Shown here piece after piece: positions 46,729 through 58,759 of a stretch of 64,000 nucleotides of DNA. Within the stretch, counting starts at the first letter, position 1, and every line of letters begins with the position of its first letter. The notes below the pieces were generated by a model. That model was not told the DNA's origin and ran no database searches. It saw only the letters and a program-made list of their open reading frames with translations. The stretch comes from Rhododendron vialii (taxonomy: Eukaryota > Streptophyta > Magnoliopsida > Ericales > Ericaceae), in the NCBI RefSeq assembly GCF_030253575.1, contig NC_080557.1:37051501-37115500 (forward strand), read 5' to 3'. The position numbers were made by a program, and so were the translations under genes.

Positions 46729-46801
46729 TTAGATCGAAGAGGAAACAAACAAAGCTTGGTATGGAAGTAGTTATGTAAAAGCCAATATAATGTCACCTCC
46801 C

Positions 46802-46808
46802 TTTTATA
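46802..46808 (-). promoter_or_regulatory. TATA box of glucanase copy C
   Basis: On the minus strand, CTCTATAAAAGGGAGGTGAC lies 74 bases upstream of the signal-peptide ATG. The block downstream of the box is shorter than in copies A and B. Confidence 0.72.
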
Positions 46809-47524
46809 GAGTAGAAGAGAGGCGAAAAATTAAGCAAACTCTTCTTCCCCCACCCAGTCAAGTACTCCATAGTTTACTTTTCCTCGGTTCGATTTTGAAA
46901 CTATTACTATTAGGATTTGAATTAGTCCCAGCTGGGATTACTCTTACAGAAAAGAGAGTAATACTATGCTAATTAACTCGGGTTTGATAGACAAACCAAG
47001 CTAGCTACTTTATAACTTCGTGTTTGCTATCTCGTTGAAAGCTCTGGTTAAAAGATTTCGTTTGTTTCATTATCGAAACAAAGCTTGATCATTTTTTGAA
47101 GCTCTTGAAGCTTTCCAAACTAAGTTTGAACAAGTCACTGCTCAGGTCGTATAACTTGTAGTAATATTTAAAAAATTCGTTGTACTGGGGATCTATTCAT
47201 TTATCCGTCCAAATTTTTGTGCTTACAAAGGATGTAGTTGAGCAGAGGCCATTCCTTTCAGACAAATCACATACATGCTCATCTCCCATGAACATGCCAC
47301 TGTCCCGTTTCGGTAATCCATGAAAATAACCTACACAAAAGGTAAATACAGTTTCGATTGGTGCCGTGTGTAGGATACAAGGCTATGCACTATAACATTA
47401 ATGTCAAGTTTTTTTAATAACTCCGTGCCTGCTAGCTTACGCTCAATTCATCGACCAATCGTGAACGACTAAAATTTCGACATTGTAATTTCTCACGCAC
47501 ACGCGTACAGATCAATAGGGTTTT

Positions 47525-47539
47525 CCCCCCCCCCCCCCC
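47525..47539. repeat. C15 homopolymer
   Basis: A run of 15 cytosines in the upstream flank of unit C. Units A and B have only 'ttttcccctattttt' at the same place, so the run expanded in unit C only. Confidence 0.85.
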
Positions 47540-47760
47540 TATTTTTTACGGCAGAGTTTAGTTCCATGTCCTAGTTTGCCACCATTATAGGGTGGCCCAT
47601 TTGCTTGTAGTTTTCTTCAAATTTCTTTGTCTCCATTAATAGTTGTTTAATTTCCTAGGACATAAGAGAAGTCTTCATTTGACACCAAACAAGACTCCAA
47701 TTAAACCCATTTTGTTCCTAGTCTAGTCAGGTCCAGACTTTGAGACGATGGACGTGGTCC

Positions 47761-49210
47761 ATAACTGTACCGCTAGCACTTATTGATTTGTCTGTACTCA
47801 AATTTTTTTCTTTCACATTTGTTAGTTTTGAGTTAATTGTTTTTCGTGATTTATTGATTTGTCCATACAGAAGGAATCTAATAAGTGTATGAAAAAATTT
47901 GAAGAGAGAAAAAAATAATCCTGGCTTTTTTATTAGGCCAAATTAATAGGCCACAAAAAATGTGTTTTTGCATCCACAAGAATAAGAGTGAGAGCATCGT
48001 AAAAACATCTTTCGACAATACCCCTTCGGAAGAACATAACTTGAGACCGAAGACAAAAGGATTCTACAGAAAAATTAGTGTCGTTTTTTGGGAACAACAC
48101 ACCTGCCGACCTTTGTGGTTAATTAGCAGGATCTCGAAGACCAAAATCTTCTTACCTAGCTAATAACTTGATTCCAATAGCTTATCTTTTGGGTTGGGTT
48201 CAAAATTTCTCCATGGTATTAGAGTCATGCTAATTCCACCACATATGTTTAAGACATGGGGTACCTCCAGAAGAGAGGGTATTTTTCTAAATTTTCCAGA
48301 CTTTTACTGCTTAGGGAACATTTGAGGGTATTTTGGTCATTTTTCATATCTTGTTAAAAGGAGTTTCCCTCCTCTTGGGATTATATAATACCCCACATAT
48401 AGAGACAAAGTTAATTCTAGAACTATTAATCTCGATAGTCATTTCGGGAACTAAACATGGGATAACAGCATAGATGCAACCGTTGATCGGAAAATTTAGA
48501 ACCCATCAAATCTGTTCTCTTTATCTTTTTTTTTTGGGGCAAAAGATGTTCTCTCCACCTACTTCATGTAAAAAGCTAAATGCTGTCTGATTGTGAAAAA
48601 GGGTTTTAGCCTTCTAAAAGGTTAACAACTTTGCAAGGTCAATGTATTATATATTCTGGAAAGAAGGAATACCATTCAATTCTTTGATAGCTTCTCTGAT
48701 TCGTCGGAGAAAAAAAATTCTTTGATAGCAATTAAAGCTTCATTTTCTAGTTTACCAAAAAAAAAAAAAAAAAGGCTTCATTTTCTCACATGCATAAGTG
48801 GCCGTCAGACCACTGACATTTATGGTGATCTGGATATGAAATAAAAAAAGAAGAAAAACTTCTCGATTTCAAGTTGCTCATATGAACTTAGTTTCTAGAT
48901 GTACGTAGTAATATCTCGTACTAAAAATGCTACAATACAGAAATTTCAAAACGATTCAAGGAGCGCCTAAAAAGGTACGTATAAGAGCAATTTCCTCTCG
49001 TATTTTATTGCTGGCATATGCCCCGAAGTCATCCAGCTTCAAGGGATAGTAGGAAACAAAATCTGCCTAGCGATTCAAATGTAATTTTTTTTTTGGGTCT
49101 TTATCTCTGTCTACTGATTTTTTTGTTTGCTCGGCAAAAGCCAACATTATTATATTAAGTTAGTGAAGCTTGACACTCTTGTCAAATGTATGAGAGTACA
49201 CGCATGGTCT
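47761..49210. other. Intergenic DNA, nothing recognised
   Basis: AT-rich with several A or T runs. No convincing open frame, RNA gene or paired termini were seen. Confidence 0.5.
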
Positions 49211-50091
49211 ACAATCCGTGGCAGATTTGACTGCAGTTTTATGCGCAATGTCTATTAGAATTTAGAAAGGTCTTGACAGTACTATCAAGATTAATGTAAA
49301 CCATCAATTCTAGATGAAGGTAGATGTGGGGAACTAGTCCAAATCTCTCTCTCTCTCTCAACTGAGACCAATCAGCGAGACCAATCAGCCAGACAAATTA
49401 AGAGCGACCCACAAAAACTTGTGGCATATTCTTTCACAAGACTAAGCATAGTACTAGCTAGGTGTACTACATTACTACGAGACTTTGGCTTTCCACCCTT
49501 GACTTCCACACCTTTAAAATAAATGTGAAAATTCTAATCGCAAGAAAGATTTCCAGAGAATCATATAAGGAAAAATGCATTTGAGTTCATTTCGGATCCT
49601 ACAAAAATATAGAAAAATATCAATAAATTTTTGAATATTATTTTATGAGGTCCTGTAAAAAATCAGCTCCAACGGATATCGGACTTTTGGACGGTTGCGA
49701 TTCACCTCCTTAAACAATTGTTTACAGAATTCTCCGTTAAAAAGATTTTCTCATTCGTGACTTTCTATGTGGTATATTTATTTCTCTCTCATCATTGCCC
49801 ACAATCCGTGGCGGACTTGACTGCAGTTTTATGCGCATGTCTATTAGAATTTAGAAAGGTCTTGGCAATACGTACTACCAAGATTAATGTAAACCATCAA
49901 TTCTAGAAGAAGGTAGATGTGGGGAACTAGTCCAAATCTCTCTCTCTCCCTCTCTCAATTGAGACCAATCAGCCAGACAAAGAGCGACCCACAAAAACTT
50001 GTGGCATATTCTTTCACTGGACCAAGTATAGTACTAGGAGTAGTACATTGCCGCGAAGGCTTTCCACCCATGATTTCCACACCTTTAAAAT
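49211..50091. repeat. Pair of direct repeats of about 300 bp
   Basis: Copies at 49211-49520 and 49801-50091 share 'acaatccgtggc', 'gactgcagttttatgcgca', 'atgtaaaccatcaattctag', 'gggaactagtccaaatctct' and 'gcgacccacaaaaacttgtg' in the same order. They are separated by 280 bases containing one arm of the fold-back family ('aaaaaatcagctccaacgga'). Neither copy is coding. A tandem duplication followed by a transposon insertion would explain the layout. Confidence 0.82.
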
Positions 50092-51238
50092 GTTACCATT
50101 TTTTGGCCACCAAATTAATAGTACGAACAAACTATTAGTTGTACGTGACTACAAAACCCAGAGATGTATCCCACATGGTTTTTCTTTGTTTTGGATCTGC
50201 ACTTCCATTGGCAATTGATGTCGTAGCGGAATTTTGGCGTCATCTCGAAAGTTGGGCCATATAATTTGTTTGCCCATGACCTTTTTTTTTTAATCAAGTT
50301 TGTTCATGACTTTGATTAATTATATGCTTTTGAACAAGAAATGATCTAACGACTTCAAAAGTTGTTTAAAAAGATTTCCTATAAACACTCGAACTTAATG
50401 AAATATCCGATTGAGACATTTCAAATTGGGTTGCAAAGTTGGCATAAAGGACTACAGGTTTACGCGAAATAACAATTCACCAATTTTGATGTTTACTAGA
50501 TCAAAATGGGTCCAAAAGCAGTTTCATATATTCTGTGTATTACTCCTTCCAAATTTCCCTTTTGGTTTGGAGTTTCCTAGTTTGCTTGGGAGAAGATTTG
50601 AAGAGTCATCCCATCATGAGTGGCTGAACCGATCTATAGGTGTAGACATTCAAGTAATATTGTTCTTAGTGTTCTTAATTCCATAATCTCTAGGCTTTTA
50701 TTCAAATCTTGATTCCTTGGTAAGGATTCTTTTCATTATCTAAATTGGGTTCATATTTTTTATCTATCTTGTGTTTGTATTCTAGATTTCAAATATAGTC
50801 ATGCAATGGTTTTCTTAGTTTGTGATTCGGGGTGATTGAGATAGATTATGCTAGGAGAGACTAGTCATTCCTATTAGACAATTCGTGCAAAGCCTAAGAT
50901 AGTCTATGCCGATTAATGACTCGCAATAATCTCCTTTGCGATTATTGATAGGAATTACAAGCCCTAGTAATAATCATAATTGCCACTTTCAGTCATTTTT
51001 CTCAAAATGCCTAAGTTTAATGACTTTACCAGTCACTCGCCCAAGTTTATACACAACTTGGTTTGTGACTGGTGGTGGATTCGAAATCCCAGATTTCTCT
51101 TCCTTAGTTTTCCACCGCTTTCATTTGTTTTGTTTAATTTAGTTAGAGATTTTACAAACAAATCACTTTTCTTGAATTGATTAAGAAATTAATTGAATTG
51201 AGAGAATTTAATGTAACTTAGCCATTTAGTCCCTTAGT
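50092..51238. other. Intergenic DNA with possible LTR debris
   Basis: No gene is seen. The phrase 'gtggtggattcgaaatccca' and the following 100 bases resemble the end of an LTR, but no partner copy or primer binding site is present. Confidence 0.35.
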
Positions 51239-51243
51239 GTTAA

Positions 51244-52454
51244 TGATAGGCGCGTGATATTGTAGATATAAGCGCCTAAGTAGGGCATATTAGCGCGTTA
51301 GAGGCGCGGTTTATTCCATTTTCTACTTGATGCCGTTCTTTGTCTTATTTTTGTGTCTTTGTTAGTTTCGCAAGAAATAATGTGGTTCTTGCGCCAAGTT
51401 TGGATTGCGCAGCCTTGAGGCCGTGTCGGACGTCGCCATGGGAAGTCGTGACGGAGGCGTGAGGCGTCGGGTGACGTGATGGAGGTGTCGGGTGCCAAAA
51501 AGTACATGCAAGCACAAAATTATCACTAAAGTAGGTGGTAGGGCTACAGCTTAGAAGCATAGCCCTATAGATCGCGCAGCGCCTGGAACAGAGCAACCCG
51601 TAGCCCTACAGCTCTGGGCTGTAAGGCTACCGAAGGCATTAGCGTGGGAAATTTGTTTCGTGCCTTGTTTTAATTTCTGACTTTGCGGATTAATATAAAT
51701 ACCTCCCCAAACTTTGTTTTTAGGGTTCGAACATTACATAGCAGCTTTTTCTTACATTATTTTTCTTACAGAGCAACCCGTAGTCCTTCATTAAAGTTGT
51801 TCGTGGGAATTTGTTTAATTTATTTCTTCTGTTTATTTCGTATTCGGAAGCATGTTTCAAATTAGGGTTTCTTTCATTTCTTGCGCAATGATTAGTGAGT
51901 AGTCGTATAGGTAGGGTCGCGGGGTGATACGCACACTGTGGCTAGTTCAGGTACTGCTCCTTTTATCAAACAATGAAAAAAAATGATTTTAGATTGAAAA
52001 ATACTTCCAGCGGACGAATCCGGGCATCGTCAGAGTCCATGGGAACGGGAAAATGAGGGTCCAAAACTCATTCTTCGCTGCGTATGGGTATACGGCGACC
52101 ATAGGGTCTCGTATCATTGTAGGGTATCTTTTTCAATCTAAAATTAAACATTTTTAAGAACTCCAAACAGAGCAGGTTAATTCGGACTAGTTCCAAGTGC
52201 TATGAACCCTACGACCATACCTCCTTTTAATTATCTGAAAAGTTCAATTGTTTCGTAAGTTCTTTTAATCTCAACCAATCAACAAGGGATGGCTACCTAA
52301 GAGCCCGTTAAATTAGTAACAACCCGAGTTTTTAATCAGCACACATCACCGTCTTTGTGGATTCGACTCCGGTCTTACCGGATATTGTGCTACATCGGTC
52401 TCCGCCCTAGGCTTGGGGCAACCCATTAATTTAGGACTAGCAAACCGTTAAGCA
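51244..52454 (+). repeat. 5' LTR of the Athila-type element
   Basis: 1211 bp. A TATA-like sequence 'taatataaatacctcc' lies near 51692. Relative to the 3' LTR it lacks about 70 bases around 51770, near the start of transcription. Confidence 0.9.
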
Positions 52455-52538
52455 TTTTTGGCACCGTTGCCGGGGACGGTAAAGTGTGTTAAGAATTCGG
52501 GTAGTATTTTTATTTTATTTTATTTTTAGTTTCTATAG
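52455..52538 (+). promoter_or_regulatory. Primer binding site and leader of the Athila-type element
   Basis: After the LTR come TTTT and then TGGCACCGTTGCCGGGGA (52459-52476), complementary in type to the 3' end of tRNA-Asp. A short T-rich leader then precedes the gag frame. Confidence 0.8.
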
Positions 52539-55154
52539 TTGTTTCGAGACAACATAGGTAGAGGTAAGCAATCCTCCATTGTAGGAAAGCAATCACCTCT
52601 AAAGCTTAAGTACTATCGAGACAATACCAAGCGCCTCGTAGCTATTGAGAGAGTTCCGAGAGTAACCGTGGAGGAAGAATCTTTTAGCGGTAATTCGTTT
52701 GACATCGGCAACCTTTTGGTTGAATTAATAATCAAGCCACCGATGTCGATGCGTGATCACATGCATCCTGAGAGGACCACTCCTCTCGGTTCAATAGTTC
52801 TGCCGATCGAGACGGTGAAAGCACGTAATGCTTTCACCATAAAACCTGGTACCCATAATGCCCTTCCCCTATTTTATGGGAAGGAGAATGAGGATCCGTA
52901 TGAGCATGTCCGTTATTTCAAGGGGTTGATGTGCACTCTTGCCACCACTCCTCAGTGGGAGAATGCTTGTCTTAAGCTATTCCCAGCCTCGCTCAAGGAC
53001 AATGCGGATAAGTGGCTACGGATGCAGAAGCCACAGTCTCTCAGGACGTGAGCTGCTGTCCGAGATTTATTTTATAAGAAATATTTCTCGAAAAGTAAAT
53101 CGAAGTACCTGACTTGCCAAGTCCAATCGTATAAACAGAAAGAGGGCGAGTTATTTTTAAGGTGCTGGGAGAGGTTCAAGGACTTGCTATTGTCCTTGCC
53201 GCATCATGGGTCCGCGAAATACCAGTTGGTGTCATTTTTCTATTTGGGCTTGAATGTTGCTACGGTCCAACAAATTGAGTACCTCTGTAAGGAGGAGGAT
53301 TTTCTAGACAAGCCTCTGAATAATGTGTGGAACTTCCTTGACGAGTTGGCCGAGAAACACCGAAGTTGGGAACCTTCCGACCTTGGTGATAGGGCCATGG
53401 CTGCACAGGGACCCAGTGGGTCTGGTATCTTTCCTATGAGCGTGCATGAGCATAGTGTCCAGTCCCTGCTAGACAAAATGTCTAAACAGTTAGAGGACTT
53501 GAAGCTTACGCAAGTCCAGCAGGTGAATGAGATGAGAGTGGATGAGGTGTGCGCTTTGTGTGAGTGCCCGGGGCATTTAGTCACTGCTTGCCTCGCATTT
53601 CCCATTGTTAAGGACTCCTACCATAGAAATCGGGCTGAGGTAAACGCGCTTAATTAGTGTTGGGACCCGTACTCAAATACCTATAATCCAGGGTGGGCCC
53701 AAAACCCACTTCTGGGTTGGAGAGATCAAAAAGTCCCGATGCAACCTCAAGCACCACCTCAGCAACAAGTCCATTAGTTTCGGCCTCCTCAAGGCCAAAT
53801 GACCCAGTTCCATTACCCGCCTCAGCAGTAGCAGGGGCTCGGTCCTTCATCTTTTGGACCGCCCCCTGGTATTCACCATCCCTCGCGGGATAAGCAGACT
53901 GATGAGATGATGAAGGCTCTCATGCATTCTCAAATTAGCTTTACTGAGCAAACCAAGCAGGCAATTGGTGACATTAGGACCCAATTGACCCAGTTGACGG
54001 CGGCAGTTGGACAAGTCCAACAGGAGAAGGGAAAATTTCCTTCTCAACCTTTAGTCAATGTCGATGGTACTTATTATGTGGGCGATTCTTTTTGCCCAAG
54101 TAATTCGAATCTCAGTCTGGAAGAGGCTGAGACGATCACCACTCTCAGAAGTGGGAAGGTGATCGACAAGGACTTACCTCCAAAGCAGAAACTGGTTCCA
54201 CCCCCGGTGCCGGTAGCTGCACCAGCAGTCATCCCAGACTTAGGAAGTGTTCCTGAGGAAGAGAAAGAGTCAGAGTCACCTGAAGTGGTGGTGCCTGCCC
54301 CTGCAGCCCCCACGACTCCTTCGCCACCTGTTGCTCCATATCCAAATCGCTTGGTGGCGAAGTTTAAGGTCAATGTGAACTTTCAAATGCTTGAGTTATT
54401 TAAGAAAGTTCAATTTCCTATCTCTTTGATGGAAGCCATTGAAGCAATCCCTCAGTTTGCAAAGGTCTTGAAGGATCTATGCATGTCAAAGCGGAGAACC
54501 AAGAGTCAGGATAAAGTGCTTCTGACGGAGCAAGTGAGCTCCATTCTCCAGGCTTAGATCCCCACTAAGTGTAAGGACCCTGGTTGTCCCACCATCCCTA
54601 TAGCTATCGCGGGCCGGAAATTTGATAATGCATTGCTGGATTTAGGAGTAAATGTCAACTTTCTCCCCTATTCTGTATACTTAAAGCTTGGCTTAGGCGA
54701 CCTGTGAGCCACACCGATCACGCTACAGTTGGCTGACCGGAGTGTGAGAATTCCCAAAGGGGTGGTGGAGGATGTTCTAATCCAAGTGGGCGAGTTCCTT
54801 TTTCCAGCCGACTTCATCGTCCTGGACACATGCCCGATTCCGGAGGTCTTCGAGAAGACTCCTATCATCCTTGGCCGTCCTTTTCTAGCCACCTCCAGTG
54901 CCGTCATGAACTGCAAGACTGGACAAGTCCAACTGTCGTTTGGAGACTTGAAAATGGAGGTGAAAGTGTTTAATGTGGATGGCCGAGTCAAGGATGATGA
55001 GGAGGTGTATGAGGTGAGCTTGATCGACACGCTAGTGTAGGAGCATGTCGATAATATTTTGTATAAGGATCTTCTGGAGATAGCCAAGGAGGCGTCATTC
55101 TTAGATTCTCCAGAATTAGGGAATTTGATGGAGGTGTTGATCGATCCTGGATGA
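52539..55154 (+). pseudogene. Athila gag-protease, one frame with eight in-frame stops
   Basis: All recognisable protein lies in a single frame. Capsid-like phrases come first ('GSIVLPIETVKARNAFTIKP', 'LPLFYGKENEDPYEHVRYFK'), then a CCHC knuckle C-x2-C-x4-H-x4-C ('CALCECPGHLVTAC') near 53550. A Gln/Pro-rich linker and a Glu/Pro-rich stretch follow. An aspartic protease region begins near 54600: 'LLDLGVNVNFLPYSVYLKL' carries the catalytic Asp in the DLG form seen in Athila-type elements, and 'EKTPIILGRPFLATSSAVMN' is conserved. Stops are at 53049 (TGA), 53655, 53775, 53829 and 54555 (TAG), 54705 (TGA), 55038 (TAG) and 55152 (TGA). There is no frameshift over 2.6 kb. The true start is uncertain because the first in-frame codon may be diverged. 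Confidence 0.85.
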
Positions 55155-57506
55155 AGTAGGTGAACCGATTGAGGTGTTGGTCGATTTTTTTTTTCGGATG
55201 ACCCTGTTGTGTAGCCGTTGAGCTACGTTTTGACGGGTAACTTTTGCGTACTACTCTCTTCATTGAGAAGTAGACTCGGCCCCTAGCGATAGGGGTACCC
55301 ATCATTGACTTGTGTTTTATAGCTTCACACGCCGCTATTAAAATAAGGATCGTGCGCCCAGCTCCGATTAGTAAGGACAATTTTATGTCGGTGACATTGG
55401 ATTTTCCTAAGTTCTTTTGTTATTGGCACAATTTATGTATAGTTGTCTTTCATTTCGTTGTTTTTTTTTTCATTTCTTGTTTTCTATTCAGCTATTCTTG
55501 TTTTTTATTTTTTTATAAAAAAAACTAGAAAATTAGAAAAAACAAAAAAATTAGCATAATGGTCTTGTATAGCTACCCGTTCTTTTCTTCCGGTGAGGGA
55601 TGGGGAGAAAAGTATGACACGTTGATCGCGTGAAGATTTGGTGGAGTATTTTTCTTTTTGTTTTTGTTTTGGGAGCCCGGATAACACGAGCCGGGTGATA
55701 CTAATATCATTGGTGTTTTTCGGTAGTTGGTGCCTAATTCTTTTGCAGGGTGCGGCGCTACACACGGCGGCAGGAACGATGATAGCAAATTCCTCGAACA
55801 TTGGCCGAGGTCATGGTGGTTGGCTGCCACCCGTAGGTCCATTTCTTCTCCCTTGTGCTTTCTTTTGCTGTGTCTCCATGCTCTGGGGACATAGTGTGCT
55901 TCTAGTTGGGGGGAGAGTGTACTATGTACATGTTTTTGTGTGTTGCTAGGGTAATTTTTAATTTTTATTTTTCGGAGATACGGTTGTTATGCTTGGTTGT
56001 ATGGCTAGGCGAGCATGTTAGAATTAGCTGTGTTATTGTGTCTGTTTAATTCAAGTTCATGCCTATATTTGGCGCCCTTTGTGAACATGCTTGTGTCGTC
56101 GATGACGTTGAGTATGTGTCCCCACGTAGTTAATAGTGCATCCTTTAAACATTCCCATATTCTTTGTTTTCTTTTTCTCACATTTGCAGAAAATAGTAGG
56201 CTTTTGTTTCACAATTGAGTAGCTAGATATTTTGCATGCATTTGTGAGAGTTTGTAACGTGCATAAGAGGCGAGACAAGGCATTTTTGCATGATTATACC
56301 ACATATGTGTCCCTTTGTCCAATCTTAAACCAGTCCGAGTCAGTTCTTGAGTCTAGCCTAGGAAACTGGTGTATGGGTTGGATTGTAGTTTGGGGGTGCA
56401 TCATGGGTGTCTTGTTGCATTGGATTTGGAACACCGTTGTCGTCGGAAGTGAAAGTGAAGAAGTCTTGATGGGTGTCATGTTTTGGAACCGAACCCAACC
56501 TTCAAGCCATAGAGCTAAGTCAAAAAAAAAGGAAAAAAAAAAAAAAACAAAAGCAAAAAAAAAACAAAACCATGGAATAGAAAAAGAGATGAGGCAAGTT
56601 GGTCGGGCACAACACATGCTGGCACATCAAAACAGGTGGTTGCATGGGCGTGTTACAGGACAGTCTTTCGGCTCCGTACGAGCCACCCCAATTTTCAGAC
56701 TTAGAGGTCAGCGACAGCTGTGCCGAGAGCGATTCAGATTGATTTAGGACTTCCATGATACAAGGAGATAGGGTGGTGGTGTTTCGTTCTTTTATATGTC
56801 ATTTTGAGTCTTTAGTGTCAGTGAACTATTTTATTTTTGTTATTTTATGTGGGTCTGTAAGATTTATCATGGATGTTGTTTTTATTTCGTGTTAGGCATG
56901 GTTTGGTTGGCACCAGTGGGTGCATGGTTGGTAGCTAAGGGTAAGGTGGCGACCGGTCTGGGTAGATGACCTTGCGCTATTATAGGCCGCCACCTAATTT
57001 TGCAGTTTCCTTTTCGTTTGGAACCATGGTCATTATAAGCCTAATTAAGTCCTTAGTGGATTTTGTGCACGTTGTTAAACTCTCGCTCATGCATGTTTTA
57101 TATTAATGTTGCTCATTTTGTGGAATTGTAATTGTTATATCGTGCTTTTATTCTTTGTAAGCGTTGTCTTTGATTGGCGCGTGGAGGCCTTTGTTTCGGT
57201 CCCACATAGTTTGCCAAACGCTTTTTCATGGGATGTTTGAGTGTTCTGGTGCGTGAGTGTAGCATTGTTGCCTTCGTGGGGGCATTTTACCTCTACTTTT
57301 GTTTCGGCCCTAATTTTGTTCATTTTTGCCAAAGCATGCATGTAGTTGAGTTGCAGGTGAGTAAGAAGGCAAAAATCTTTTGCCTTGCCTAACTATTGTA
57401 CAGTAAGCATAACCTTCGTATCCCCATTCGTGCCTTGTTAGTCTTAGTTTTGTTATTTTTCGTTTCGTTCGTTACTAGGGACTAGCAACGCTCAAGTTGG
57501 GGGATG
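55155..57506 (+). other. Non-coding 3' region of the Athila-type element
   Basis: About 2.35 kb without polymerase, integrase or envelope-like protein. It contains an A-rich tract (56521-56570) and ends in the polypurine tract 57493-57506. It could carry packaging or RNA-stability signals, but nothing specific is visible. Confidence 0.6.
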
Positions 57507-58754
57507 TGATAAGCGCGTGATATCGTAGATATAAGTGCCTAAGTAGGACATATTAGCGCGTTAGAGGTGCGGTTTATTCCATTTTCCACTTGATGCCGTG
57601 CTTTGTCTTGTTTTTGTGTCTTTGTTAGTTTCGCAGGAAATAATGCTATTTTTGCGCCAAGTTTGGATTGCGAGGCCTTGAGGCCATGTCAGACGTTGCC
57701 ATGGGAAGTCGTGACAGAGGCGTGAGGCGTCGGGTGCCAAAAAGTGCATGCAAGCACAAAATTCTCACTAATGTAGGCAGTAGGGCTACAGCTCAGAAGC
57801 GTAGCCCTACAGAATGCGCAGCGCCTGGAACAGAGCAACCTGTAGCCCTACAGCTCTGGGCTGTAGGGCTACCGAAGGCATTAGCATGGAAAATTTGTTT
57901 CGTGCCTTGTTTTAATTTCTGACTTTGCGGATTAATCTAAATATCTCCCTAAACTTTATTTTTAGGGTTTGAACATTATTTAGCAGCTTTTTCATATGTT
58001 TTTTTTCTTCCAAAACTCTTTTCTTTTGAAGTTTTCAAGTTTTGTTCAAGTACTTGCACTTCGGTAACTCGTATTAATTTCCGTCCTTCATTAAAGTTGT
58101 TCGTTGGAATTTATTTAATTTATTTCTTCTGTTTATTTCGTATTCGGAAGCATGTTTCAAATTAGGGTTTCTTTCGTTTCTTGCGCAATGATTAGTGAGT
58201 AGTCGTATAGGTAGGATTGCGGGGTGATTAGCACATCGTGGCTAGTTCGGGCACTGCTCCTTTTATCAAACAATGAAAGAAAAAACTATTTTAGATTGGA
58301 AAATACTTCCAGCGGACGAATCCGAGCATCGTCGGAGGCCATGTGAATGGGGAATGGGGGTCCAAAATTCATTCTTTGCTGTGCATGGGTATACGTCGAC
58401 CATAGGGTCTCGCATCTTGCGGGATATCTTTTTCAATCTAAAATTAAACGTTTTTAAGAACTCCAAACAGAGCAGGTTAATCCGGACTAGTTTCAAGTGT
58501 TATGAACCCTACGACCATACCTCATTTTAGTTATCTGAAAAGTTCAATTATTTTGTAAGTTCTTTTAATCTTGACCAATCAACAATGGATGGCTACCTAA
58601 GAGCCCGTTAAATTAGTAACAACCCGAGTTTTTAATCAGCACACATCACCGTCTTTGTGGATTCGACTCTGGTCTTACCGGATATTGTGCTACGTCGGTC
58701 TCCGCCCTACGCTTGGGGCAACCCATTAATTTAGGACTAGCAAACCATCAAGCA
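57507..58754 (+). repeat. 3' LTR of the Athila-type element
   Basis: 1248 bp. It contains a hairpin with arms GTAGCCCTACAG (57842-57853) and CTGTAGGGCTAC (57861-57872) about 80 bases upstream of the TATA-like 'taatctaaatatctcc' region. Confidence 0.9.
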
Positions 58755-58759
58755 GTTAA

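Larger units (their letters stand above)
42275..47760 (-). repeat. Glucanase tandem unit C
   Basis: Third unit, about 5.5 kb including the 785-bp hAT-like insertion at 42307-43091. It contains the only intact glucanase. Its upstream flank (47215-47760) matches those of units A and B ('gtagttgagca', 'tttcggtaatccatgaaaa', 'tagttccatgtc'). Confidence 0.75.
51244..58754 (+). mobile_element. Athila-type Ty3 LTR retrotransposon with gag-protease only
   Basis: LTRs at 51244-52454 and 57507-58754 begin TGATA(A/G)GCGCGTGATAT and end AGCA. An exact TSD GTTAA flanks the element (51239-51243 and 58755-58759). The primer binding site TGGCACCGTTGCCGGGGA at 52459-52476 is of the tRNA-Asp type usual for Athila elements. 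A purine tract 'caagttgggggatg' stands before the 3' LTR. Only gag and protease are recognisable; about 2.3 kb between the protease and the 3' LTR has no reverse transcriptase, RNase H or integrase motif. This fits a non-autonomous derivative relying on a partner's polymerase. Confidence 0.92.

Noticed and set aside
56232..56747. 171-codon frame in the Athila-type element as an envelope-like gene
   Set aside because: It includes a Lys-rich stretch from an A-run and has no signal peptide, transmembrane segment or conserved motif.
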